NCBI GenBank assembly: GCA_016718035.1
Contig: JADKEK010000001.1
Span: 372,001 to 436,000 of the forward strand
DNA: 64,000 bases
Direction of reading: 5' to 3'
Source: Bacteroidota bacterium
GTDB lineage: Bacteria > Bacteroidota > Bacteroidia > Chitinophagales > BACL12
Each line of letters starts with the position of its first letter. Position 1 is the stretch's first letter. The notes under the pieces are model-generated. The model did no database searches, was not told where the DNA came from, and saw only the letters and a program-made list of their open reading frames with translations. Position numbers and translations under genes: made by a program. Positions 36,171 to 45,146 of this stretch are shown here, one piece after another.

Positions 36171-37669
36171 ATGAAAAAAATACTTATAGGCATATTCAGT
36201 TTTGTATTCACCACTATGGTGTTTGGTCAATCGGCTACACAAAAATATTGGGTGTATTTTACTGATAAAAATAACGCGCAATATTCCATAGATCAGCCAT
36301 TGGCTTATTTATCCGAAAGTGCTATTCAACGAAGAGCAAAAATGGGCATTAGCATTAATTATTATGATATTCCTGTTAATGCTGAATATGTAACAGCCAT
36401 AAAAAATTTAGGTGTAAATGTAATTGTTGAAAGCAGATGGTTAAATGCGGTAAGTGTTGAAAGTAATGCCGAACAATTAACTGCCATACAAACATTACCT
36501 TTTGTAAAAAATACTGCGGATGTAAAACGATATGCCATCATCGATGATTCAGGTATTCCAATTGACGATAATATATTGTTGCGCACAACCAATTATATTG
36601 AGTCGGATTACGGTGGTGCATACAATCAAAATCACATGATTGATATTGATTTTTTGCATAACCTTGGTTATAGAGGACAAGGTATAAAAATTGCAGTTTT
36701 AGATGGTGGATTTGATGGTGTAAATATCGGAGAAGGATTTACTTCTTTGCATAATAAGAATCAAATAATTGAAACCCGAAATTTTCCGGATAATAATGAA
36801 GATGTGTTTTTTAGTTCAACACATGGGAGTAATGTTTTGAGTATAATGGCGGTAGATAATCCCGGTGTTTATATCGGCAGTGCGCCTGATGCTCAATATT
36901 ATTTATTTCGCACAGAAGTGGTAGATTCGGAGCGGGCTATTGAGGAAGATTATTGGCTGCAAGCTGCGGAATATGCTGATTTTATTGGTGCAGATATTAT
37001 TAATTCTTCATTAGGGTATACCACATTTGATACAATCATTGATGACCATACTTATGAAGATATGGATGGTAATACTACTGTTATTACAAAAGCGGCGGAC
37101 AGAGCTGCTGCGGTTGGTATTTTAGTGTGTAACAGTGCAGGTAATGAAGGCGATGGCAGTTGGTATTATATTGGTGCTCCTGCCGATGGTGATCAGTCGC
37201 TTATGGCAATGGAACTTCTTATTCATCGCCATTAATTGCAGGTGCATGCGCGAGTTTTATGTCCGCATTTCCTGAATTATCTAATATGGAAGTGATGGAT
37301 ATCATTCAATCTACAGCATCTCAGGCGGATAATCCTGATAATTCGATGGGATACGGGATTCCCAACTTTGCGAAAGCATATATGGAATTAAAAGGGATTG
37401 ATCTTTCAACAGAAAATATTATTTCTATTTTACCTAATCCTGCAAGTGATGAGGTAACTATTTTTATCAATGGTCAGGAAACAGGTGAAGCCTCTCTTTA
37501 TATTTATGATATTTCCGGCAAACGCGTTTATGAAACTTCAGTTACGTTATGGGATGGCAAACTGGCTCCTGTTTATATTAGTGGTTTAGATGCACTTGCT
37601 AGTGGTATGTATACCGTTTATTTAGCCGGAGATGTTTATCAGGAAACACAAAAAATGATTGTCAGATAA
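36171..37669 (+). pseudogene. Broken second subtilisin-like protease (internal deletion plus frameshift)
   Basis: Close paralogue of the preceding gene; both share, for example, NSSLGYTTFD, a DGNT-containing stretch and GILVCNSAGNEG. From the ATG at 36171 the frame runs through the Asp (VLDGGFDGVN), His (THGSNVLSIMA) and Asn motifs to a stop at 37233-37235. The remaining part, GTSYSSPLIAGACASF and the type A sorting domain, continues in another frame to 37669. Against the first copy, ~50 residues between GDGD and GTS are missing. The catalytic Ser is thus out of frame with the Asp and His. A duplicated gene decaying; a misassembly between the two copies is the alternative. Confidence 0.82.
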
Positions 37670-37728
37670 ATTACCTTTGTTGCCTATTCAGTAATTGAGT
37701 GTGTATGATTTTTGCTGAATGAAGGAAT

Positions 37729-38295
37729 ATGCTAAATCTCAATTTTAATCCTTTTCCGATTTTAACGACGCAGCGTTTAGTGCTGAGGCAAATAACAATA
37801 AAAGATGCCGCAGCTTTATATGCATTACGGTCTAATGAAAAGGTGATGCAGTATATTGATAAACCGCTTGCAAAATCATTAGCAGATGCCGTTGAACTTA
37901 TTGAAAAAACGATGGATGCGCTTACCTATAATGATGGCATTACATGGGCAATTTGTTTAGCTGATGATTTAACCATGATTGGCACTATTGGTTATTGGAA
38001 ATTTCGTAAAGAACATTATAGAGCTGAAATTGGGTATTTGCTGCTGCCGGAATATCAAGGCAAAGGCATCATGTTCGAAGCCATGCAAACAATTATCCGA
38101 TTTGGTTTTCAGCAATTGCATTTGCACTCGATTGAGGCTATTGTTAATCCAGATAATGTTGCATCAATTGGTATTCTCGAAAAAAATGGGTTTGTCCGCG
38201 AAGCTTATTATAAAGAGGACTATTATTTTGAAGGCAAGTTTTTAGATTCTGCAGTATATTCGTTATTGGAGCCTAAATTTATCAGTCTGATATGA
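37729..38295 (+). CDS. GNAT-family N-acetyltransferase (RimJ/RimL-like)
   Basis: 188 residues. N-terminal LTTQRLVLRQITIKDAAALY is the usual start of RimJ/RimL-type enzymes. The acetyl-CoA loop is visible in EIGYLLLPEYQGKGIMFEAM, with the late motif NPDNVASIGILEKNGFVRE. Acetylates an amine, possibly a protein N-terminus or an antibiotic-like small molecule; substrate unknown. Overlaps the next gene by 4 nt (ATGA). Confidence 0.85.
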   Translation: MLNLNFNPFPILTTQRLVLRQITIKDAAALYALRSNEKVMQYIDKPLAKSLADAVELIEKTMDALTYNDGITWAICLADDLTMIGTIGYWKFRKEHYRAEIGYLLLPEYQGKGIMFEAMQTIIRFGFQQLHLHSIEAIVNPDNVASIGILEKNGFVREAYYKEDYYFEGKFLDSAVYSLLEPKFISLI

Positions 38296-38615
38296 TAACA
38301 CCTGAAGTATTCAGAACACTCATTTTTAAGCTGCCTGATGTAGTTGAAGTGCCGCATTTCGACCGCGCTGCCTTCAAAGCGAATAACCGGATTTTTGTTT
38401 CTTTAGCCCCTGACGGCCTTTCTATCAATATTAAATTTACGTTAGTGGAACAGTCCGTTTTTTGTGCATTTGACCGCACTGTCATCCATCCGGTTGCTAA
38501 TAAATGGGGCTTACAAGGCTGGACTACCATTAATTTAACCAAGGTTAAACAATCAACCTTAAAAGACGCACTTCAAACTGCTTACAACACATTTTTACAA
38601 TTAAAGAAAAAATAA
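38292..38615 (+). CDS. MmcQ/YjbR-family protein
   Basis: 107 residues, usual size. The family pattern is visible: F-x-x-L-I-F-K-L-P-D-V-V-E near the start, FKANNRIFVSLAPDG, and C-terminal GWTTINLTKVKQSTLKDAL. Members are small CyaY-like-fold proteins annotated as DNA-binding; the role is poorly known. Coupled to the GNAT gene by a 4-nt overlap. Confidence 0.82.
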   Translation: MITPEVFRTLIFKLPDVVEVPHFDRAAFKANNRIFVSLAPDGLSINIKFTLVEQSVFCAFDRTVIHPVANKWGLQGWTTINLTKVKQSTLKDALQTAYNTFLQLKKK

Positions 38616-38727
38616 TTGTAACAAATGGCTGGTCAAGGCGTTATATACATGATTCGGATCATTTGTCCGTTCATAGATGTTTCTATCCCGTTCATCGAAA
38701 ATATTTCGTAGTACGGTAAACTCATTT

Positions 38728-38735
38728 TTACTTTG
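38728..38735 (+). promoter_or_regulatory. Putative -7 box TTACTTTG before the TonB receptor
   Basis: Seven of eight positions match TAnnTTTG; a TTTCG at 38704-38708 is about 20 nt upstream. 20 nt to the ATG at 38756. Confidence 0.4.
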
Positions 38736-38755
38736 CATTGTTATTACCACAATAA

Positions 38756-41110
38756 ATGAAAAAGGCGCTACTCTTGTTTTGGATGTTGACGTGTTCCATC
38801 CTTGTTTTTGCTCAATCCAAATACACCTTAAGCGGGTATATCAAAGATGGCTCATCAGGTGAGGACCTGATAGGTGCCAATGTGTATGTAAAAACCGACC
38901 AGGTTATTGGTACAGCAACCAATGTGTATGGATTCTTTTCAATGACCTTACCGGCAGGCACTTACAATGTTACTTTTTCTTATATCGGATATGAAGACCA
39001 GATTAAAACAATAGACTTAACCAGCGACCAGCGTGTTAATGTTTCGTTGAAACAAGGAGAAGTGCTCGAAGAAGTAGTTATTAAAGAAGAAAGAAATGAT
39101 GCCAATATCCAAAGCACCGATATGGGGACAATTGAATTAAATATTGAGCAGATAAAAACAATTCCGGTTTTATTTGGCGAAGTAGATATTTTAAAAACCA
39201 TTCAGTTATTACCGGGAGTTGGCGGCGCAGGGGAAGGTAACACAGGGTTTTATGTGAGGGGAGGTGGACCGGATCAAAACCTGATTTTATTGGATGAGGC
39301 TGTGGTATACAACACCGGTCACTTATTTGGATTTTTTAGTGTATTTAATTCTGATGCTATAAAAAATGTTACATTGATAAAAGGTGGTATGCCTGCACAA
39401 TATGGAGGCAGATTAAGTAGTGTGGTAGATGTGCAAATGAAAGAAGGCAATAATCAACAATATCATGCAGAAGGTGGAATTGGATTAATTGCATCGCGGT
39501 TAACCATACAGGGGCCAATTGTAAAAGATAAATCGAGTTTTATTGTTTCTGGGAGAAGAACTTATATCGATGCTATTGTTACCCCATTTTTAAAAGGAAC
39601 TGAATTTGAAGGAAACGGCTATTATTTTTATGATTTAAATACCAAAGTAAATTATAAATTCGACGATAAAAACAGGATATTTTTAAGTGGATATTTTGGA
39701 CAAGATGTATTTAATTATGTGGCTCCCGATAATACACTGAATATAAGTGTGCCTTGGGGCAATGCCACAGCTACTGCAAGATGGAACCATTTATTCAGCG
39801 ACCAGCTGTTTATGAATGTGAGTGCTATTTACAACAGTTTCGATTTTTCGGTAAAAAGCGAATTTCAGGATTTTAATTTTAATTTATTTTCAGGTGTTAA
39901 AGATTGGAATGGCAAGGTGGATTTTGATTATTATCCCGGTGCTAATCACGCTATTAAATTTGGAGCGAATTATATCTTCCATACATTCACACCGTATTCA
40001 GCAGAAGGTAATTTTGACGATGTAGAATTTGGAACAGATACACTCAATAATAAATTAGCACACGAAGCGGGCATTTATATTCAGGATGAATTTGATGTTA
40101 CTAAACGGTTGAAAATAAATGTTGGGTTGAGAGGAAGTTATTTCGCACAGGTTGGGCCATACAATGATATTATATATGGTGAAGATAACATTACCATAAT
40201 AGATACTGTACAGTATGGTAATGGTGAAAAAATAGCAGATTACACTGCACTCGAACCTAGATTTAATGCACGTTTTATAGTAGACCCACAAAGTTCAATT
40301 AAAGCCGGTATAACCTTCACTAATCAATTTATTCACTTGGTAAGCAGTTCTACTTCAACATTGCCTACCGATTTATGGATACCGAGTTCAGCCAAAGTAA
40401 AACCACAAATTGGGGTACAATATTCAATTGGTTATTTCAGAAATTTTTTCGATAATAAATATGAAACAAGTGTAGAGGTTTATTACAAAGATTTAAAAAA
40501 TCAAATCGAATACGCAGACGGATATGTGCCTGATTTAGGAACCGATATTGAAGATAATTTTGTTTTCGGAAGAGGAAGAAGTTATGGAGCAGAGTTTTTC
40601 ATTAAAAAAGCAAAAGGAAAATTTAATGGCTGGATTGGGTATACCTTATCCAAAACAGAACGACAATTTGATAATTTATCTACTGGAACGGCTTGGTTTC
40701 CGACCAAATATGACCGTATTCACGATTTAGAAGTAGTTGCGGTTTATCAGTTAAGCGACCGCTGGGATTTATCCTCAACCTTTGTTTATGCTACCGGTCA
40801 GGCTACCACTATTGTTGAAAGTTTTTATGTAATAGGAGGGCAGTTGCAAACAGATTACGGTCCTAGGAACGGATACAGAATGCCTGCTTATCATCGTTGT
40901 GATGTTTCTGCTACATTAAAAAACAAACCGGGAAAAAAATATGAAAGCAGTTGGAATTTTTCGATATACAATGTGTATTCCCGCAAAAATCCATATTTTA
41001 TTTATACAACGTGGGAAGGAGATTTTGCAGTTGGTGCAGTTGATGTACAGGCAAAACAAGTATCCATTTTTCCAATTATTCCGAGTGTAACCTGGAACTT
41101 TAAATTTTAA
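38756..41110 (+). CDS. TonB-dependent receptor with N-terminal carboxypeptidase-like regulatory domain
   Basis: 784 residues. After a signal peptide (LLFWMLTCSILVFAQ) comes a CarboxypepD_reg-like domain (YTLSGYIKDGSSGEDLIGAN). The plug follows with LPGVGGAGEGNTGFYVRGGG and DEAVVYNTGHLFGFF, then a beta barrel ending in an aromatic strand (VTWNFKF). Imports an unknown ligand across the outer membrane with TonB energy. The next gene, a DUF4249 lipoprotein 22 nt downstream, is the standard partner of this receptor subtype. Confidence 0.92.
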   Translation: MKKALLLFWMLTCSILVFAQSKYTLSGYIKDGSSGEDLIGANVYVKTDQVIGTATNVYGFFSMTLPAGTYNVTFSYIGYEDQIKTIDLTSDQRVNVSLKQGEVLEEVVIKEERNDANIQSTDMGTIELNIEQIKTIPVLFGEVDILKTIQLLPGVGGAGEGNTGFYVRGGGPDQNLILLDEAVVYNTGHLFGFFSVFNSDAIKNVTLIKGGMPAQYGGRLSSVVDVQMKEGNNQQYHAEGGIGLIASRLTIQGPIVKDKSSFIVSGRRTYIDAIVTPFLKGTEFEGNGYYFYDLNTKVNYKFDDKNRIFLSGYFGQDVFNYVAPDNTLNISVPWGNATATARWNHLFSDQLFMNVSAIYNSFDFSVKSEFQDFNFNLFSGVKDWNGKVDFDYYPGANHAIKFGANYIFHTFTPYSAEGNFDDVEFGTDTLNNKLAHEAGIYIQDEFDVTKRLKINVGLRGSYFAQVGPYNDIIYGEDNITIIDTVQYGNGEKIADYTALEPRFNARFIVDPQSSIKAGITFTNQFIHLVSSSTSTLPTDLWIPSSAKVKPQIGVQYSIGYFRNFFDNKYETSVEVYYKDLKNQIEYADGYVPDLGTDIEDNFVFGRGRSYGAEFFIKKAKGKFNGWIGYTLSKTERQFDNLSTGTAWFPTKYDRIHDLEVVAVYQLSDRWDLSSTFVYATGQATTIVESFYVIGGQLQTDYGPRNGYRMPAYHRCDVSATLKNKPGKKYESSWNFSIYNVYSRKNPYFIYTTWEGDFAVGAVDVQAKQVSIFPIIPSVTWNFKF

Positions 41111-41132
41111 TTGAAAAAGTAAGTTATCTAAA

Positions 41133-42089
41133 ATGAAGCAATCAAATTTATATATTTCGTTTTTATCAGGTGCAGCTATGTTGCTGATGTTAAGTGCATG
41201 CACAACAGATATCACCCTCGACATTCCAGCACCTGAGCCAAAAATTGTTGTAGAAGGAACCATTGAACCTGGTTTGCCTCCGATAATTTCGTTGACTTCC
41301 ACTATTCCTTTTTATGGAGAAGTAAATTTTAATGAATTAGATAATTTTTATGTGCACGATGCTCAGGTAACTGTTAGCGATGGTGTTAATACTGTTGAAC
41401 TTGTTGAGTATTGTTTAAATGATTTGCCTGAAGAATTATTGCCATTAGTGGCAGAATTTTTAGGCGTTGATTTAGATACTACCGGTGGTTTTGCAGTGAA
41501 TATATGTTTATATACCGTGCCCGATATTTTTACAGGATTTCCTGAATTTGTTGGTGAAGCGGGTAAAACATATACGCTAAATATTACTTACGAAGACCAG
41601 GTGCTTACATCGTCAACAACTATGTTCCCGCCTGTTAAGCCCGATTCAATTTATTGGGAGCCACATGGCAATCCGGAAAATGATTCCTTAGTGCGATTAT
41701 ATATAGCACTTACCGAACCGGAACCACAGGGTAATTTTTATCGTTATTTCACTCGCCAAAACAGTGAGCCATTTTATTCAGGATATTCCAGTGTATTTGA
41801 TGATAATTTAATCAACGGGCAATCGTTTAAATTTACAGTGGACAGAGGATTTAATCCTTCAGAAGAATTTAATCAGGATACCTACGGATATTTTTGGAAA
41901 GGTGATACCATCATTTTGAAATGGTGCAGTATCGATTTCCCTACTTACGATTTTTGGCGCACATTAGAATTCGACAGTGGTACTGATGGGCCATTTGCTT
42001 CAGCAACTATTGCTCAAACCAATATTAATGGTGGCCTTGGGATATGGTGTGCTTATGGAGCTGCTTATGATACCTTAATTGTGGAATAA
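41133..42089 (+). CDS. DUF4249 lipoprotein (partner of TonB receptor)
   Basis: 318 residues. Lipobox MLSACTTDITLD; the mature protein starts IPAPEPKIVVEGTIEPGLPP with ISLTSTIPF, the DUF4249 signature (plug-like immunoglobulin-type start). This family is found next to TonB receptors and is thought to sit at the outer membrane with them; the exact role is unknown. The C-terminus (GGLGIWCAYGAAYDTLIVE) is typical. Same transcript as the receptor by spacing. Confidence 0.85.
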   Translation: MKQSNLYISFLSGAAMLLMLSACTTDITLDIPAPEPKIVVEGTIEPGLPPIISLTSTIPFYGEVNFNELDNFYVHDAQVTVSDGVNTVELVEYCLNDLPEELLPLVAEFLGVDLDTTGGFAVNICLYTVPDIFTGFPEFVGEAGKTYTLNITYEDQVLTSSTTMFPPVKPDSIYWEPHGNPENDSLVRLYIALTEPEPQGNFYRYFTRQNSEPFYSGYSSVFDDNLINGQSFKFTVDRGFNPSEEFNQDTYGYFWKGDTIILKWCSIDFPTYDFWRTLEFDSGTDGPFASATIAQTNINGGLGIWCAYGAAYDTLIVE

Positions 42090-42161
42090 CGTTTACTGTT
42101 ATTTATCACAGGTGATTTTGCAAATAGGCGAGGAAGCAAATAATTTAAGCTTGTATAGTAA

Positions 42162-42169
42162 TATATTTG
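42162..42169 (+). promoter_or_regulatory. Putative -7 box TATATTTG
   Basis: Exact TAnnTTTG match, 16 nt before the ATG at 42186; -33 element not clear. Confidence 0.45.
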
Positions 42170-42185
42170 TAACTTAATCTCTATT

Positions 42186-42850
42186 ATGCAAAAATTATTA
42201 GCAGCTTTAATTCTAACAATTTGTGTATCATCAGGTTATGCACAAACCGATAAAGGCGACTGGTTAACAGGTGGTGCTGTTTATTTTTCAACTTCATCCA
42301 GTGAAGGTATCACACTCTCAGATACATTTATTACATCTTCGGTGAACTTTAATGTATCTGCGTTTGGTGGATATTTTGTAATGGATAATTTATGCGTAGG
42401 ACTTGGATTCGGTTATGGCAGAAATGCTGCTACCAATAACTATGCACCAATTGAACTAACTGACATAAGTACTTCATTATCTGTTGAAGCAATTGCCCGC
42501 TATTATTATTGGAATGGTGACCATGTTAAACTTTGGACCGGTTTGGGTGTGCGAAAAGGTTTTGGCAAATATGATGACCATTTTTACGATTACGATGACC
42601 AGGGCAATGGCAATGGCAAAGAAGCAAATCAGTAGATGATATAGCTACTTTCAGCATTGGTTTTGGTCCCGGTGCATCTATTATGTTAAATCCAAAACTC
42701 GCACTCGAAGTGTATTTCGGTTCTATAGGATATTCGGGTTATACGTTGAAAAGAGAAGACGGCAGCTACGATTACACAACAAATTCATTTGGAATTTCGT
42801 TAGCTAATACTTTTGGATTTGGGATAACTTATCATTTTATTAAAGACTAA
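42186..42850 (+). CDS. Small outer-membrane beta-barrel protein, frameshifted
   Basis: About 221 residues if one A is added in the AAA at 42618-42620. The first frame gives a signal peptide (ALILTICVSSGYAQ) and beta strands with FGGYFVMDNLCVGLGFGYG, a pattern common in OmpW/OprF-like small barrels. It stops at TAG 42633-42635. The corrected frame continues KRSKSVDDIATFSIGFGPGA and ends in a typical terminal strand (ANTFGFGITYHFIKD) with TAA at 42848. DoxX follows 8 nt later. Sequence error or mutation cannot be told apart. Confidence 0.78.
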
Positions 42851-42858
42851 ACTGAGAT

Positions 42859-43281
42859 ATGAAAAAATGGCTCTTTAATGCAAATGCTACCTATTTTAAT
42901 ATCGGCATGTTGTTTTTGCGAATAACATTAGGTGCTTCTTTTATTTATAATCATGGGTTTAAAAAAATTGCAGACCCTTCGCGCTGGGCAAAATTAGGTG
43001 CGGAAATGCAAGTAATTCATATCGATTTTGCACCTGCCGTTTGGGGCTTTATGGCTGCGTTTGCTGAATTTTTTGGCGCAGTGTTTATCATATTGGGATT
43101 GTTTACACGTTTCTCTGCATTCATGTTGGCATTTACTATGTTTATTGCATTTATGGTTGGTAACTCACCCAACGATTTTAATGCTTATCCATTTGAAATG
43201 ATGCTCATATTTATTACCATCATGATAATTGGTCCCGGAAAATTGAGTATAGACGCACAGATTTCAGGCTTTAAAAAATGA
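42859..43281 (+). CDS. DoxX-family membrane protein
   Basis: 140 residues with four helices; first-helix pattern MLFLRITLGASFIYNHGFKK then AAFAEFFGAVFIILGLFTR, both typical of DoxX. Relatives are quinone- or redox-associated inner-membrane proteins; function here unknown. 8 nt after the outer-membrane protein gene. Confidence 0.85.
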   Translation: MKKWLFNANATYFNIGMLFLRITLGASFIYNHGFKKIADPSRWAKLGAEMQVIHIDFAPAVWGFMAAFAEFFGAVFIILGLFTRFSAFMLAFTMFIAFMVGNSPNDFNAYPFEMMLIFITIMIIGPGKLSIDAQISGFKK

Positions 43282-43282
43282 T

Positions 43283-43392
43283 GCTGTGTACAAGTTTGCT
43301 GAATTTTAATAAATCAGTTCGCTGTAACCCTTGCTGCAATGTACTTTTAAACCATTGAGTAAAATTGTACGCTGTGTACAAAGTTGTTGAAT
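43283..43392 (+). repeat. Imperfect 22-bp direct repeat with TGTACA palindromes
   Basis: GCTGTGTACAAGTTTGCTGA begins at 43283 and GCTGTGTACAAAGTTGTTGA begins at 43371, about 19 of 22 positions identical, 88 bp apart. Both contain TGTACA; a third TGTACA sits at 43401, in the candidate small-RNA promoter. Possible regulator sites or a small duplication. Confidence 0.5.
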
Positions 43393-43399
43393 ACAGCAC

Positions 43400-43430
43400 T
43401 TGTACAACGTACAGAAACAATCTACTTTTG
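43400..43430 (+). promoter_or_regulatory. Two-part promoter of a candidate small RNA
   Basis: TTG at 43400-43402, 20-nt spacer, TACTTTTG at 43423-43430 (exact TAnnTTTG). No protein start follows within 150 nt, but a strong terminator does. Confidence 0.5.
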
Positions 43431-43436
43431 ACTTAT

Positions 43437-43583
43437 CAAATAAAACAAAACAAGTTATCGTTAGTAGAAAATCAAAAGCATATTAACGGTAATAATAAAA
43501 TATACCACGATGCTTTTGCTGTGTTTCGGTTCAAGAAACAGCACAAGTATGAAAGAGAACGGCTCCAGGTGAGCCGTTTTTTT
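43437..43583 (+). ncRNA. Candidate small RNA (~147 nt)
   Basis: Bounded by a good promoter (43400-43430) and a strong rho-independent terminator (43558-43583). Inside, AAAAGCAT (about 43468-43476) can pair with ATGCTTTT (about 43510-43517). TGTTTC/GAAACA forms a second hairpin with loop GGTTCAA, and the terminator stem is a third. No convincing ORF: a plus frame through it (43365-43631) shows no protein features. Family unknown; a 6S-like or regulatory RNA is possible. The ends are inferred. Confidence 0.45.
43558..43583 (+). terminator. Strong rho-independent terminator
   Basis: AACGGCTC (43558-43565), 5-nt loop CAGGT, GAGCCGTT (43571-43578), running into a T run to 43583. Confidence 0.85.
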
Positions 43584-43641
43584 ATTTTTTGGCAGATTTT
43601 TTGCTTATACATACTTAAGTTCCCTTTTTAACGTTTTTTTG

Positions 43642-43649
43642 TATATTTG
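43642..43649 (+). promoter_or_regulatory. -7 box TATATTTG of the 43709-47905 operon
   Basis: Exact TAnnTTTG match between the terminator at 43583 and the first lipoprotein gene at 43709; predicted leader about 50 nt. Confidence 0.5.
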
Positions 43650-43708
43650 GTCTAGCTCCTGCAACCCACACACTGTTAGTTACACATTGCTAATGTTAAT
43701 TATAGAGC

Positions 43709-44599
43709 ATGCGCCAAACAAAGTATCTGCTTGTTTTACTACTTCCATTGCTGAGCTATTCCTGTTCAAAGGATAGTGTTGTTCACGAAGACTTAATTAT
43801 AGATGGCAACGTAGCACCGCCAATTGACGGAGTTGCTGAAATTACGTTGAACAATTACGTCAACAATCTATATATCGACTTATACGGCAGAGCCGCGACT
43901 GAAGAGGAAATAAGTGACCATGTTACATACCTGAAAGACAATGAATATTCAGTCGCAGCGCGTCAAGTTATTGTTGAGGAATTGTTAAACAATTGGGATT
44001 ACTACAAAAACTTTAATTTGTTAACCAGTCAAAAACTATTGGTTAATCTCGATAGCCTTAGCCTTAAATCACAAATAGACTACTGGTTATATCTTATCGA
44101 TTTATTTAATGCAACCGGAATGGAAACAGAGGCTTATTATTATACTTACGAAAATAACAGACTTTTATTATTATCTACTGCGCATGTTGAATTATACAAC
44201 GGTGATATTGGCATAAAGGAATATTATCGAAGATACATTGATAATTATTTCTACGACCAGGTAAATATGGGTAGTGAAAATTTTGTTGTTTCCTGTTTTA
44301 CGAATTTATTACATCGCTACCCAACAGATGATGAAAAATTGCAAGGAGTAAATATGTGTGATGGCGCCAGTGGCCATTTGTTTTTGCAAGATGGCAGCAG
44401 CAAAGGCGATTTCATCGACATTTTTGTGAACTCACTCGAGTTTTACCAAGGTCAGGTGATAGAGGTTTATCAAACATTTTTAGCGCGTTTGCCGGAAAGT
44501 GTGGAGATGAATGATTATAGTTTACAAATGCAGGAAGAAGATAATTTTAACAATGTAAAAGTTGACATTTTAATTTCTGAAGAATATGCCGGATTTTAA
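43709..44599 (+). CDS. Lipoprotein with DUF1549/DUF1553-like repeats (first gene of five-gene operon)
   Basis: 296 residues. Lipobox LLSYSCSKDS. The mature part has YVNNLYIDLYGRAATEEEIS near residue 50, which resembles the R-x-Y-L-D-L-x-G-x-x-P-T-x-E-E motif of DUF1549. Later TNLLHRYPTDDEKLQG and YQTFLARLPESVEMND resemble the R-x-P-T-x-x-E helix pairs of DUF1553. Predicted to be anchored in the outer or inner membrane facing the periplasm. Overlaps the next gene by 14 nt. Function unknown; the similarity is motif-level only. Confidence 0.6.
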   Translation: MRQTKYLLVLLLPLLSYSCSKDSVVHEDLIIDGNVAPPIDGVAEITLNNYVNNLYIDLYGRAATEEEISDHVTYLKDNEYSVAARQVIVEELLNNWDYYKNFNLLTSQKLLVNLDSLSLKSQIDYWLYLIDLFNATGMETEAYYYTYENNRLLLLSTAHVELYNGDIGIKEYYRRYIDNYFYDQVNMGSENFVVSCFTNLLHRYPTDDEKLQGVNMCDGASGHLFLQDGSSKGDFIDIFVNSLEFYQGQVIEVYQTFLARLPESVEMNDYSLQMQEEDNFNNVKVDILISEEYAGF

Positions 44600-45125
44600 A
44601 TTCATCAGCAGAACCATAATTACAGGATTTGTGATTATGAGTTTCACAACAACATTCGTTGCTTGTAAAAAAAATATTGTAGAAGAAGTAATCTACGACA
44701 ATATTATTTATCAGGTGGACACTGTTCCTGTGTATCAAAATAATTCGGAAAAGGACAGGCTGAAAACGCCGCTGCAATATATTTCCAGCTTATACAGCAA
44801 TCTTTATTATTCCAGTATTCCTTCTAATATATTGGATAACCTGGTTATTTATCGTTTATCTATTGGCGACAAAACACTGGTTAATGAGATGATACTCAAC
44901 GCCATGTTGAAAGACCCTGTGGTAACAGCGCATATTCCAGAAAATTATGAAATGCGCAACGATGTTGATGCCTTTGTGGAAGAATGTTATTTGCGTTTTT
45001 ATTTGCGCTTACCCACTGAATATGAAAAATACGGATTAGTAAATATTATTGAAGCCGATGATGAAATTGATGTTGTGGATGTTTACCGCTCGTTTTTATT
45101 AAGTAACGAATACATGTTTTATTAA
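44586..45125 (+). CDS. Second lipoprotein of the operon, DUF1553-like helices
   Basis: 179 residues. Signal peptide with lipobox TFVACKKNIVEE. Contains PLQYISSLYSNLYYSSIPSN and, near the end, CYLRFYLRLPTEYEKYGLVN and YRSFLLSNEYMFY, the same 'R-x-P-T-x-x-E ... S-x-E-Y' pattern as its neighbour. It therefore looks like a partner or split half. Starts 14 nt inside the preceding gene; the Tat protein begins 22 nt downstream. Unknown function. Confidence 0.6.
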   Translation: MPDFKFISRTIITGFVIMSFTTTFVACKKNIVEEVIYDNIIYQVDTVPVYQNNSEKDRLKTPLQYISSLYSNLYYSSIPSNILDNLVIYRLSIGDKTLVNEMILNAMLKDPVVTAHIPENYEMRNDVDAFVEECYLRFYLRLPTEYEKYGLVNIIEADDEIDVVDVYRSFLLSNEYMFY

Positions 45126-45146
45126 TTACCCTTCAAACCGGATTGC

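Noticed and set aside
43365..43631. Plus-strand frame of 88 codons
   Set aside because: Runs through the promoter, hairpins and terminator of the candidate small RNA, with no protein-like pattern.
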